Source of the DNA: Leifsonia sp. Root112D2
Lineage (GTDB): Bacteria; Actinomycetota; Actinomycetes; Actinomycetales; Microbacteriaceae
Reading direction: 5' to 3'
Length of the DNA: 64,000 nucleotides
NCBI RefSeq assembly: GCF_001424905.1
Contig: NZ_LMCU01000001.1
Span: 1,915,480 to 1,979,479 of the forward strand
Made by a program: the position numbers and the translations under genes. This document shows, in pieces, positions 25,014-32,670 of the stretch. Position 1 is the first letter of the stretch; every line of letters begins with the position of its first letter. Under the pieces are notes generated by a model, which did no database searches, was not told the origin of the DNA, and saw only the letters and a list, made by a program, of their open reading frames with translations.

Positions 25014-26180
25014 TCAGGGGGCGGGAGTCTCGGCCTCGACGACCACGGTGGACTGCTCGCCGATTCCGCGGCCGAGCATGGCCGCCATGAATCGTGCCAG
25101 CACCGCTATCCAGCCGAAGAGGATCGCGAACGCCACCACCTCGAACGCCGTGAGGTTGAAGTAGCTCGCATTCAGGTACAGAAGCACGGCGCCGACGAGC
25201 AGCGCGAGGCATCCGAGCGTCAGCAGCAGAAACGACCACGGCATGCCCCGCAGCGCGACGGGTGCTATCAGCAGAAGCGCGGCGAATGCCAGGGAGGTCG
25301 AGGCCGCTATCGTGTTGTGGCCCGGGGTGGTCACGTTCTCGGGTACGAGCCCGATGCCGGCCAGCAGTATGCCGAGAACGATGAACATGACGGTGATCGT
25401 CGGGGTGCTCCAGCGATAGCGCACGATGCCGCGATCGTGCAGCGTGCGCAGATCCCGGTTGACGTACATGGCGAAGGTGGTCACCAGAACGCCGGCGACA
25501 ATGAGGGTCCCGTTGAAGATCCAGCTTGGCTGATCGCCGAATGTGCCCAGGTAGCTGAACTGGCGCTGCCACCAGAGCGGATCGGGCGAGGTGGTCATGC
25601 TCAACAGAACTCCGCCGCCCATGAACAAGAGCAGCCGATGCGCCAGCGCCATGGTGCTGAGCTGGGCGACGCTGAGATAGAGCGTGTACGTGGTGAGCGA
25701 AACGGCGGCCAGCACCATGGCGGTGCCGACGTACTGGCCGACCGCGAGACGGCGGAACGCGAGTTGTGCGACAGAGAACACCGTTCCCGTCACCATCACG
25801 GCCAGCGCCGTGTGCACGAGCGAGACGGCGACCGTGTCGACCAACGCCTTCCAGCGCGGAAGCCCCCTGCGCCAGAGCTGTTCGGGCAGGCGACGGCAGC
25901 GGTGGTAGCTCACGATGCACGTGGCCAGACCAAGCACGATGACGGCAATCATCGCGGCAGACCCCACCGACCAGCTGGCGTTCCAGCCAGCCCAGATGAG
26001 CGTATAGGTGCCCCAGAACATGACGGCGGCGAACGCTGAGCCGAGCACGCCGGCGACGATCGCCGCGATGAGGGCTTCCGTCTCGATGCGAATTGAGCGG
26101 CTCACGCGTTCGGTGCGCGTCTCGGCGGGTACGGGCTCGGCAGCGGTTGCGGTGTCAGCGGTAGGCGGGGTGGTGGTCAT
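25014..26180 (-). CDS. Polytopic membrane protein of unknown function
   Basis: From the ATG at 26180 the protein has 388 residues. A threonine/alanine-rich cytosolic head of about 35 residues precedes roughly ten hydrophobic helices. They include A-L-I-A-A-I-V-A-G-V-L-G, I-A-V-I-V-L-G-L-A-T-C-I, V-M-F-I-V-L-G-I-L-L-A-G and F-A-I-L-F-G-W-I-A-V-L-A. The layout resembles DUF998-type or Cyt b561-like integral membrane proteins, but I see no signature residues that settle it. No transport or enzyme motif is recognised. It may act in envelope stress. The gene diverges from the DarT-type gene at 26367. Confidence 0.75.
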   Translation of the reverse strand: MTTTPPTADTATAAEPVPAETRTERVSRSIRIETEALIAAIVAGVLGSAFAAVMFWGTYTLIWAGWNASWSVGSAAMIAVIVLGLATCIVSYHRCRRLPEQLWRRGLPRWKALVDTVAVSLVHTALAVMVTGTVFSVAQLAFRRLAVGQYVGTAMVLAAVSLTTYTLYLSVAQLSTMALAHRLLLFMGGGVLLSMTTSPDPLWWQRQFSYLGTFGDQPSWIFNGTLIVAGVLVTTFAMYVNRDLRTLHDRGIVRYRWSTPTITVMFIVLGILLAGIGLVPENVTTPGHNTIAASTSLAFAALLLIAPVALRGMPWSFLLLTLGCLALLVGAVLLYLNASYFNLTAFEVVAFAILFGWIAVLARFMAAMLGRGIGEQSTVVVEAETPAP

Positions 26181-26366
26181 CTCTTTCAAGGCTAGCCGCC
26201 GATGCCGAACGGTGCGGTTCTCCGTCGGCTTGGGGCCTGCAGCGCCCCGCTTGCCTCCTGCAGCTCTCGGCTCGGTAAGCGGTGAAGCCGAAACGCCCGT
26301 AACGTAGAGATAGCGCCCGTGGAGCGATTCTCGCGACTGGTCGGCGCTCTTCGGGAAGGTTTGCAA

Positions 26367-27266
26367 GTGGGCGAGTGTATTCATGGACTCGAGGACGGTC
26401 TCTGTGACACGTGTTTCCCCAAGGCCCAGCCCGAGGTGGCAGCCGCACCGGCTGTCGGCCAGCGTGGTGGGCGCGCGGGCGGCCGGGCTCGCACCGCGGG
26501 GCGCACCGCAACGTCTGTGGTGACCACGGCATCCGCGTCTCGCTCGGCTGGCGCGAAGGCGGCCGCGGCGAAGCGGCACCTCGATGTCGGCGAGCAGCGC
26601 ATCTACCACCTCACCCACATCAGCAACCTGGCTGGCATTCTTGAGCGTGGCGCCATGCTGGCGGATGCGAGCGAGGGCTGGGAGTCGCGGCCTGCCGTGG
26701 ACATCGCCTCCGCGGCGAATCGTGAGGCGCGCCGCAGCATGATGGTGGCCGGCGAGAGCGAGCCGAGCGTCGCGGGCTATGTACCCTTCTTCCTGTCTCC
26801 GAACGCGGGGGTGTGGGAGAGCATCCGTACTCACGCGGCGGATCCGCGGCTGTCGTCCGAGGCGTACGGGCATGACGTATACGACTATGTGATTCTCGTA
26901 AGCACCGTGAAGACGGCCTTCGCTCACACCAGCGAACTCGGCAGTGTCGATGACGCTTCGGTCATGGTGGCCAATGGTGATGCGACGGCCACCTTCACGC
27001 GTTTCGCCACCTCACACGAGGCAAGCGAGCGGATGCTGCGCATCATGCGCGCAGACGAGGAATCTGAGGCCATGCTGGCCGCGGAATTTTTGGTGCGGGA
27101 CGCATTCCCCATCGAGCATGTAACGCTGATCGGGGTGGCGAACGACAAGGTGCGCCAGGCGGTGCGCGCGGTCGTCTCGTCGTCGCAGTCGCCGCACCGA
27201 CCGAAGGTGGCGGTGTATCCACCGTGGTTCCAATCGGCGGCCGAGAACGGTCTTTCTGAGGCGTAG
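26367..27266 (+). CDS. darT: DarT-family DNA ADP-ribosyltransferase (DUF4433), without DarG nearby
   Basis: The GTG at 26367 has GGAAGG eight bases upstream and gives 299 residues. A cysteine-rich head, G-E-C-I-H-G-L-E-D-G-L-C-D-T-C, is followed by an alanine/arginine linker. The DarT domain begins near residue 90 with I-Y-H-L-T-H-I-S-N-L-A-G-I-L, continues with Y-V-P-F-F-L-S-P-N near residue 150 and has the catalytic-type glutamate in A-E-F-L-V-R-D near residue 250. DarT enzymes use NAD+ to modify thymidine in single-stranded DNA and are toxic. A macrodomain antitoxin (DarG) normally accompanies them. No macrodomain is encoded in this window, so this copy is an orphan, possibly a stand-alone defence protein. 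Confidence 0.85.
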   Translation: MGECIHGLEDGLCDTCFPKAQPEVAAAPAVGQRGGRAGGRARTAGRTATSVVTTASASRSAGAKAAAAKRHLDVGEQRIYHLTHISNLAGILERGAMLADASEGWESRPAVDIASAANREARRSMMVAGESEPSVAGYVPFFLSPNAGVWESIRTHAADPRLSSEAYGHDVYDYVILVSTVKTAFAHTSELGSVDDASVMVANGDATATFTRFATSHEASERMLRIMRADEESEAMLAAEFLVRDAFPIEHVTLIGVANDKVRQAVRAVVSSSQSPHRPKVAVYPPWFQSAAENGLSEA

Positions 27267-27303
27267 CGGCGCAGACTGCCGGCGCAGTCGCGGGAGGCGC
27301 GCT

Positions 27304-27588
27304 CTACCGGCTGAGCAGTGCCGAGCGGTTCGGATGCGCCTCGAACCAGTCGGCGACGTACCAGCACATCGGCACGATGTGTAACTCGGTGGTGGCTTCG
27401 ACATCGTCGACAGCGAATGCGACGAGTTCGGCCGCAAGCCCCTGCCCACGGTGGCTCGGCTGGGTGAACGTGCGCGTGAAAGATATGGCGTTGCCGTTCA
27501 CGGAGTAATTGAGCACGCAGACCAACTGGCCATCGATGTGCAGGGCGTATCGACGGGCATCCGCTTCGTGTGTGAGTTCATGGGTCAC
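27304..27588 (-). CDS. Small GNAT-fold acetyltransferase (YjdJ-like)
   Basis: The 94-residue protein matches the small COG2388 GNAT group: A-L-H-I-D-G-Q-L-V-C-V-L-N-Y near the start, T-F-T-Q-P-S-H-R-G-Q-G-L-A-A-E-L-V with the acetyl-CoA loop near residues 41-57, and a terminal W-Y-V-A-D-W-F. The substrate is unknown. It is convergent with the DarT gene and is separated from it by about 40 bases. Confidence 0.88.
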   Translation of the reverse strand: MTHELTHEADARRYALHIDGQLVCVLNYSVNGNAISFTRTFTQPSHRGQGLAAELVAFAVDDVEATTELHIVPMCWYVADWFEAHPNRSALLSR

Positions 27589-27631
27589 GGTTCAAGGGTA
27601 GCCGCGCGGGCTGGGAGACGCTGTGGTTCTG

Positions 27632-27665
27632 CACAGGGCTCGCGAGTGGCGAGTTTTCCACAGAT
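27632..27665 (+). promoter_or_regulatory. Composite leader element, copy B
   Basis: CACAG at 27632-27636, then 14 bases, then GAGTTTTCCACAGAT at 27651-27665, with the next gene's ATG 50 bases downstream at 27716. Sequence outside the two motifs differs from copy A at 22375-22408, while the spacing matches. Its place directly upstream of a gene points to a promoter or leader function. Confidence 0.45.
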
Positions 27666-27715
27666 GTGGGTCTGCGGCGCGCGGTTCGGTCTGCAGGGCG
27701 GGCACTATCGACCGC

Positions 27716-28132
27716 ATGACACTCACCGCTGAAGAAGCTGCCCAGCTGCCGATCGTTACCGACGCCGAGGTCGAGGAGCGCGTCTCGCGCCTTGTCGGCC
27801 ACGCCGTTCGAAGGCAGCTGTGGTTGTTGTTCCTCGATTCCTCGGGCGTGCAGTTGCCCACGCTGATTCCCATCGAGGACTACCCGACGGGGCCCGACGC
27901 GAGTTTCGCCGCCGCCCTGGCGCAATCCATCCGACACGTCATGAGTGAAACGGATGCCGCGCAGCTTGTTCTCGTGTGGGAACGTTGCCTCGGCGCCGAC
28001 CCCGTATCGGCGGATCGCGCCTGGGCGAAGGCACTCGCGGCCGCCTGTGTCGACGCGAATGTCATGGTGCGCGCCCAACTGATCAGTCACCGCAAAGGCG
28101 TGCGCTGGCTGGCTCCCGCCGACTACGCGTGA
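27716..28132 (+). CDS. Conserved hypothetical protein (138 aa)
   Basis: Starting at ATG 27716, the product contains R-R-Q-L-W-L-L-F-L-D-S-S-G-V-Q-L-P and P-I-E-D-Y-P near residues 30-55, then L-V-L-V-W-E-R-C-L-G and a C-terminal H-R-K-G-V-R-W-L. It has no membrane segment. The pattern resembles a compact alpha/beta domain found in many actinobacterial genomes without a known function. It follows leader element copy B, which may be its promoter region. Confidence 0.65.
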   Translation: MTLTAEEAAQLPIVTDAEVEERVSRLVGHAVRRQLWLLFLDSSGVQLPTLIPIEDYPTGPDASFAAALAQSIRHVMSETDAAQLVLVWERCLGADPVSADRAWAKALAAACVDANVMVRAQLISHRKGVRWLAPADYA

Positions 28133-28209
28133 GGTCGTGGAGCGCCCGCCCGAGCGAGGGGTTTCGACTCGTGCCCGCTTCGATCTCGTGAGCGATCACT
28201 GGTTGGCGC

Positions 28210-28707
28210 TCAGGCGGGGAGGGCGCCTTCGATCACGTCGATGATCTCGGGCGCATCCGGCTCCGTGGCGGGACGAAAGCGGTGAACCTCGCCGGATGGC
28301 GTGATGACGAACTTCTCGAAGTTCCACTTGACCTTGCCGGCCTTGCCCGCGGCATCCGGAGTCTTCGTCAGCTCGGCATAAAGCGGGTGCTGTGACTTGC
28401 CGTTCACCTTGATCTTCTCGAACATCGGAAAGGTCACGCCCCACGTCGTCGAGCAGTACTCCTTGATCGCGTCGCTACTGCTGAGCTCCTGCAAAAACTG
28501 GTTGCTGGGGAAGCCCAGAACCGTGAAGCCGCGCTCGCCATAGCTCTTCTGCAATTGCTCGAGCTTCTCGTATTGCGGGGCGAGGCCGCACCGCGAGGCG
28601 ACATTGACGATGAGTAGAACCTTGCCGGCGTATGCGGTCAGGGTGGTCGCCTCGCCATCGATAGTGGTGAGGGGGATGTCGGCGATCGAGGGGTTGGTGA
28701 TGGTCAT
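28210..28707 (-). CDS. Glutathione-peroxidase-fold thiol peroxidase
   Basis: The 165-residue product has the peroxidatic Cys40 in N-V-A-S-R-C-G-L, Gln70 in F-P-S-N-Q-F and the tryptophan in K-W-N-F-E-K-F near residue 130. The usual C of F-P-C-N-Q is Ser68. Cys85 (E-Y-C-S-T-T-W-G-V) sits where the resolving cysteine of thioredoxin-dependent members lies. It therefore probably reduces peroxides with thioredoxin or mycoredoxin rather than glutathione. The start is the ATG at 28707. The rhodanese gene lies just upstream on the same strand. Confidence 0.93.
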   Translation of the reverse strand: MTITNPSIADIPLTTIDGEATTLTAYAGKVLLIVNVASRCGLAPQYEKLEQLQKSYGERGFTVLGFPSNQFLQELSSSDAIKEYCSTTWGVTFPMFEKIKVNGKSQHPLYAELTKTPDAAGKAGKVKWNFEKFVITPSGEVHRFRPATEPDAPEIIDVIEGALPA

Positions 28708-28745
28708 ATCGCGAGCGTAGAACCGCTCGCTGGGAACTGAGTGGG

Positions 28746-29684
28746 TCAGGCTCCGCCGGGCGAATTGTCTTCTTCGGAGAGGTCGACGAGTGTCACCAGC
28801 GGCAGTGCAGGATCGGCGGCCCATTCGTTGAGAGAACCGTCGTATACGGCGACATTCGTGTGACCGATGACCGCCAGGGCGAGCGCGTCCGCCGCCGCGG
28901 CGATGCCGCCGGCGCAATACGCGATGATGTGCTCAGAGCTTGCGAGGGCGTTCGCGAAGGTGGCACGCAATTCGTGTGCGGGAAGGAGGGCGTTCGTCTC
29001 GCGGTCGACCAGCCGGCCGGCCGGCGCACTGAAACTGCCGGGAATGTGTCCGCGTCGTGGTCGCTGCCCGGTTTCGCCGGTGAACTCGCGCGCGGGCAGA
29101 CCGCACACCAGGGCCGCATCCGTTTCTCCGGTGACGATGGAGCGGACCCGCGATGTGTCCGCCCAGAGTTCGGGGCGAGGCGATGCGGTGAACGTCGCTG
29201 TCTCGAGAGGAGCGATCCAGCCGCGCTCGGTGGGGCGCTCCTCGACTATCCACTTGGTGAGCCCGCCATCGAGCACCGCGACGTTGTCGTATCCGAACGC
29301 GCGAAACAGCCACCAGATGCGGGCCGCCCATTGGCCGACGGAGGTGTCATAGACCACGACGGTCGTCTCATTGTTGACGCCGAGAGCCGCTGCGGCCGCC
29401 TCGAATTGCCGCGCGCTGGGTTTCGCGAATCCGTGGAGTCCCGCCGGGTCGCTGAAGGAATCGAGCAGTTCGGCAAAGAGTGCGCCGGGCACATGTCCGT
29501 TGACGAGGTACTGGTCGAATCCGCTCAGCCAGTGGTACCCGCCGTCGGGGCGCTGAATCTGCACGACAGTGGCATCGAGCACGATCAGGCGATCCGAGCC
29601 GAGATGATCGGCGAGCCACTGCGTCGAAACGACGGGCGAGGCCAGCTGCGGCCCGGATTCCAGGGCGGGCGATGAGAGGGTCAC
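28746..29684 (-). CDS. Two-domain rhodanese-type sulfurtransferase
   Basis: From the GTG at 29684 the protein has 312 residues in two rhodanese domains. The first is inactive in type and has V-L-D-A-T near residue 34 and H-V-P-G-A near residue 63. The second carries R-R-G-H-I-P-G-S near residue 226 and the active-site loop Y-C-A-G-G-I-A-A-A. Typical thiosulfate or mercaptopyruvate transferases have C-G-S-G-V-T, so the loop here is unusual and its donor is uncertain. Sulfur-transfer activity at the single Cys is likely. The gene is close upstream of the peroxidase gene. Confidence 0.9.
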   Translation of the reverse strand: MTLSSPALESGPQLASPVVSTQWLADHLGSDRLIVLDATVVQIQRPDGGYHWLSGFDQYLVNGHVPGALFAELLDSFSDPAGLHGFAKPSARQFEAAAAALGVNNETTVVVYDTSVGQWAARIWWLFRAFGYDNVAVLDGGLTKWIVEERPTERGWIAPLETATFTASPRPELWADTSRVRSIVTGETDAALVCGLPAREFTGETGQRPRRGHIPGSFSAPAGRLVDRETNALLPAHELRATFANALASSEHIIAYCAGGIAAAADALALAVIGHTNVAVYDGSLNEWAADPALPLVTLVDLSEEDNSPGGA

Positions 29685-29784
29685 GAGCCCACGGTAGCCA
29701 TGCCCCTGCGCTGGAGGCGAGGCATGCGCAACGGGGCGTAACACGGTGACCGTCGCCAGCGCCGGCGAGCGGGTTAGCTGCGGC

Positions 29785-30453
29785 TCACAGCCCCTTTGTG
29801 ACGAGGGCACGTTCGTTGGGCTCCACCGCTCCCTGTTGTTCGTGTGCGATGCGTGCAACGCGTCGTCGTGCCCGGGCGCTCAGCAGCAGATCGACCGAGA
29901 CACCCAGCGTGACAGCGATCACGATGCCGACGAGCGCGGCGAGAAGAGGCTGGCTGTGAGCCCACTGTCCGGCGAGGATCCCGATCAGCACCGAGTACAC
30001 CGACCAGCAGGCGCCGGCCGCGAGTGTGAGCGGCCAGAACGTTCGCCACCGAAAGCCGGTCGCTCCCGCCGTCATGTTCACGGCGATGCGGCCGACAGGA
30101 ATGTACCTGGCCGTAAGAATGAGGGTGGCAGCCCGACGTTCGAGGCCTTGGGCGGCTCGGTCGACGGCTCGCACGACACGGGGTCGTCGCATCCAGGCGA
30201 ATCGGCGCACTCCGATGCGGCGGCCGATGAAGAAGGCGATGTTGTCGCCGATTGCCGCGCCGATGGCCGCGAGGAGCACGATCACCCAGGTATTCGGCGC
30301 ACCGGCCGAGACGCCGATCGCCGCGACGGCCACCACCAGGGTCTCGCTCGGTACGGGCGGAAAGAATCCGTCGATGACGACGAGCGCGAACACGATGGCG
30401 TAGATCCACGGCGAGGCCACGGCCTGCATCACCAGCTGGGTGATCGCATCCAT
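29785..30453 (-). CDS. DedA-family membrane protein
   Basis: This 222-residue protein has the DedA signature D-G-F-F-P-P-V-P-S-E-T-L near residues 28-39 and a central amphipathic region with G-R-R-I-G-V. The later R-Y-I-P-V-G-R-I-A-V-N-M-T-A-G motif holds conserved basic residues. Four to five membrane helices are visible, with an arginine-rich C-terminal tail. DedA proteins are linked to phospholipid flipping, envelope maintenance and proton-motive-force balance. The gene stands alone downstream of the ABC exporter promoter region, which is read the other way. Confidence 0.93.
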   Translation of the reverse strand: MDAITQLVMQAVASPWIYAIVFALVVIDGFFPPVPSETLVVAVAAIGVSAGAPNTWVIVLLAAIGAAIGDNIAFFIGRRIGVRRFAWMRRPRVVRAVDRAAQGLERRAATLILTARYIPVGRIAVNMTAGATGFRWRTFWPLTLAAGACWSVYSVLIGILAGQWAHSQPLLAALVGIVIAVTLGVSVDLLLSARARRRVARIAHEQQGAVEPNERALVTKGL

Positions 30454-30607
30454 TGCGTACCGTCCTCTCGATTGCTTCTCGTTTCAAGAACACTATGCGG
30501 CAGCACGCAAGGGCCACATCCCCCGCACGTATGGGTACGGGTCACTCTCAGGGACCGTATTGGTCGTGAGGAGACCGAAGACGGATTGGGACGCAGCTGT
30601 CGTCGAC

Positions 30608-30679
30608 CGCTTACACCGGCTTGAGCGCGGTGTTGGCGACTGTAAGCGCCCCGTGAGTGCTTCGTCAGTGCGGTGTAAG
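30608..30679. promoter_or_regulatory. Cluster of CTTACA/TGTAAG half-sites upstream of the ABC exporter
   Basis: CGCTTACA (30608-30615) pairs with TGTAAGCG (30641-30648), and CTTACACCG (30610-30618) pairs with CGGTGTAAG (30671-30679). Three half-sites share the CTTACA core. They precede the start of the ABC-ATPase gene (30733) by 50-120 bases. A repressor or drug-sensing regulator may bind there. No regulator gene is adjacent. Confidence 0.45.
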
Positions 30680-30732
30680 TGCCGCACGACACCATGAATT
30701 CATCACAACGCAATCCGCGTGAAAGGACAATC

Positions 30733-31740
30733 ATGAGCATCACAACCGACTGGGCCATCGAAGCCCACGGGCTCGTCAAGACTTTTGGAGACAACCGAGC
30801 GGTCGACGGCGTCGACCTCAACGTTCGCACCGGCACCGTCTACGGCGTGCTCGGCCCCAACGGGGCAGGCAAGACCACCACCATCAGCATGCTCGCCACA
30901 TTGCTGAAGCCCGACGGCGGCGAGGCGAGCATCTTCGGTCACGACGTGGTCAGGCAGTCGCAGATCGTGCGCCAGCTGATAGGCGTGACCGCGCAGTTCG
31001 CCTCCGTTGACGAGAAACTCAGCGCCACCGAGAACCTCATCATCTTCGCCCGTCTGCTCGGGCTCAGCCGCTCCGAGGCCCGGGCGAAGGCGAGCGAGCT
31101 GCTCGAGGCTTTCAATCTCACCGAGGCCGCCCGCCGCCCGCTGGCGAAGTTCTCCGGCGGCATGCGTCGCCGGCTCGACCTCGCCGCGAGCCTCATCGCG
31201 CAGCCGCCGCTCATCTTCCTCGACGAGCCGACCACCGGACTCGACCCGCGCACCCGCGCCCAGATGTGGGATACCGTTCGCGGTCTCGTCGCCAGTGGGT
31301 CCACCGTGCTGCTCACCACGCAGATGCTCGACGAGGCCGACCAGCTCGCCGACCGCATCGCGGTGATCGACACCGGGCGCGTGGTGGCCGAGGGAACCGC
31401 CGACGAGTTGAAGGCATCCGTCGGCACCTCGTCGCTGCAGTTGCGGCTGGAAGACACGGCCGACACCGAGGATGCGCTTCGTGCGATCCAGGCCGTGCTC
31501 GGCGCGCAGGGAACCATCTCGCCCGAAGCGGCCCGCATCACCGCACCCATGGCGGATGCCGACCGCGTCACCGACCTGCTGGTCACGTTGCGGGAGGCGG
31601 GCATCCACCTGACCGAGATGAGCGTGCAGAAGCCGACGCTCGACGAGGTCTTTCTCACCATTACCGGGCACGGCGTCGAGGACGAGACGTCCGCAGAAAC
31701 GGATGCCGACCCGCGTCAAGCCGAAAGGATCAGCGCATGA
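30733..31740 (+). CDS. ABC exporter ATPase (daunorubicin-resistance DrrA type)
   Basis: The ATG at 30733 follows GAAAGGA and gives 335 residues. Walker A is G-P-N-G-A-G-K-T-T-T near residue 43, the ABC signature is F-S-G-G-M-R-R-R near residue 142, and Walker B is L-I-F-L-D-E-P near residue 162. The C-terminal 90 residues match the DrrA extension (L-T-E-M-S-V-Q-K-P-T-L-D-E-V-F). The ATPase drives export of hydrophobic compounds or lipids through its partner permease. The stop overlaps the permease start in ATGA, so the two are co-translated. Confidence 0.93.
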   Translation: MSITTDWAIEAHGLVKTFGDNRAVDGVDLNVRTGTVYGVLGPNGAGKTTTISMLATLLKPDGGEASIFGHDVVRQSQIVRQLIGVTAQFASVDEKLSATENLIIFARLLGLSRSEARAKASELLEAFNLTEAARRPLAKFSGGMRRRLDLAASLIAQPPLIFLDEPTTGLDPRTRAQMWDTVRGLVASGSTVLLTTQMLDEADQLADRIAVIDTGRVVAEGTADELKASVGTSSLQLRLEDTADTEDALRAIQAVLGAQGTISPEAARITAPMADADRVTDLLVTLREAGIHLTEMSVQKPTLDEVFLTITGHGVEDETSAETDADPRQAERISA

Positions 31741-32567
31741 GCGCCATCACCATCACGCAGGGCACCATCACCCCCGGAGTCCAGCGCCAACTCAAGAATC
31801 ACACGAGCGTCGGCCAGACCGTGCGCAACTCGTTCACCATGGCCTACCGTGGCCTGCTGAAGATCAAGCGCACGCCGGAGCAGCTCGTCGACGTGACGGT
31901 GCAGCCGATTCTGTTCACCCTCATGTTCACCTACCTGTTCGGCGGCGCCATCGCGGGCAACATCGCGAGCTACCTGCCGCTGCTCATACCGGGCATTCTC
32001 GTGCAGACCGTGATCACGACATCCGTCGTCACGGGCGTGCAGTTGCGGGAGGACATGGACAAAGGCGTGTTCGACAGGTTCAAGTCGCTGCCGATAGCGC
32101 GCATCTCGCCGCTGGCCGGCGCGCTGCTCGCCGACACGATTCGCTACGCGATAGCCACAACGCTGACCTTCGTGATGGGCTACATCATGGGCTACCGCCC
32201 CGGCGGCGGCTTCGGTGCCGTCGTTCTTGCCGGCCTGCTCGTGATCGCCTGCTCGTGGGCCATCAGCTGGATCTTCGCCTTCTTCGGGGTGATAGCGCGC
32301 AGCGCGTCGAGCGTGCAGGGCATCTCGATGATCATCCTGTTTCCGCTCACCTTTCTCTCGAACGCGTTCGTTCCGGTCGACTCGCTGCCCAGCTGGCTGC
32401 AGGTGTTCGTGAACGTCAACCCGATCTCACACCTGGTGACGGCGGTGCGCGACCTCGCGAACAACGGCACCGTCGGCGTGGACCTCGTCATCTCGCTCAT
32501 CGGCGCCGCCGTTATCGTCGCGATCTTCGCGCCGCTCACGGTGCGGGCGTACATGCGCAAGGCCTGA
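31737..32567 (+). CDS. ABC-2 type exporter permease (DrrB type)
   Basis: This 276-residue membrane protein carries an N-terminal soluble region with R-G-L-L-K-I-K-R-T-P-E-Q-L and then six predicted helices, starting with P-I-L-F-T-L-M-F-T-Y-L-F-G-G. The ABC-2 motif P-L-T-F-L-S-N-A-F-V-P lies near residue 204, with W-L-Q-V-F-V-N-V-N-P next. It would form the membrane channel for the ATPase encoded just before it. Cargo is not evident. The gene ends at the large palindrome that separates it from the convergent regulator. Confidence 0.93.
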   Translation: MSAITITQGTITPGVQRQLKNHTSVGQTVRNSFTMAYRGLLKIKRTPEQLVDVTVQPILFTLMFTYLFGGAIAGNIASYLPLLIPGILVQTVITTSVVTGVQLREDMDKGVFDRFKSLPIARISPLAGALLADTIRYAIATTLTFVMGYIMGYRPGGGFGAVVLAGLLVIACSWAISWIFAFFGVIARSASSVQGISMIILFPLTFLSNAFVPVDSLPSWLQVFVNVNPISHLVTAVRDLANNGTVGVDLVISLIGAAVIVAIFAPLTVRAYMRKA

Positions 32568-32575
32568 GTGCCGCC

Positions 32576-32670
32576 GCTGGTCGGGTAGTGCGTATCGAGA
32601 CCCCTGCAGAGAATTCTGCGGGGGTCTCGATACGCTTCGCTCGTTCCTCGCTGCGCTACTCGACCGGCGC
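32576..32670. repeat. Palindromic intergenic repeat, probable two-way terminator
   Basis: GCGTATCGAGACCCC at 32590-32604 pairs with GGGGTCTCGATACGC at 32621-32635, and an inner GCAGA/TCTGC extends the hairpin. Outside it, GGTCGGGTAG on the left and CTACTCGACC on the right form a further inverted pair. The right arm supplies the terminal Val-Glu-stop of the minus-strand regulator. The repeat belongs to the same family as those at 12087, 23216 and, more loosely, 49584. Confidence 0.75.
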
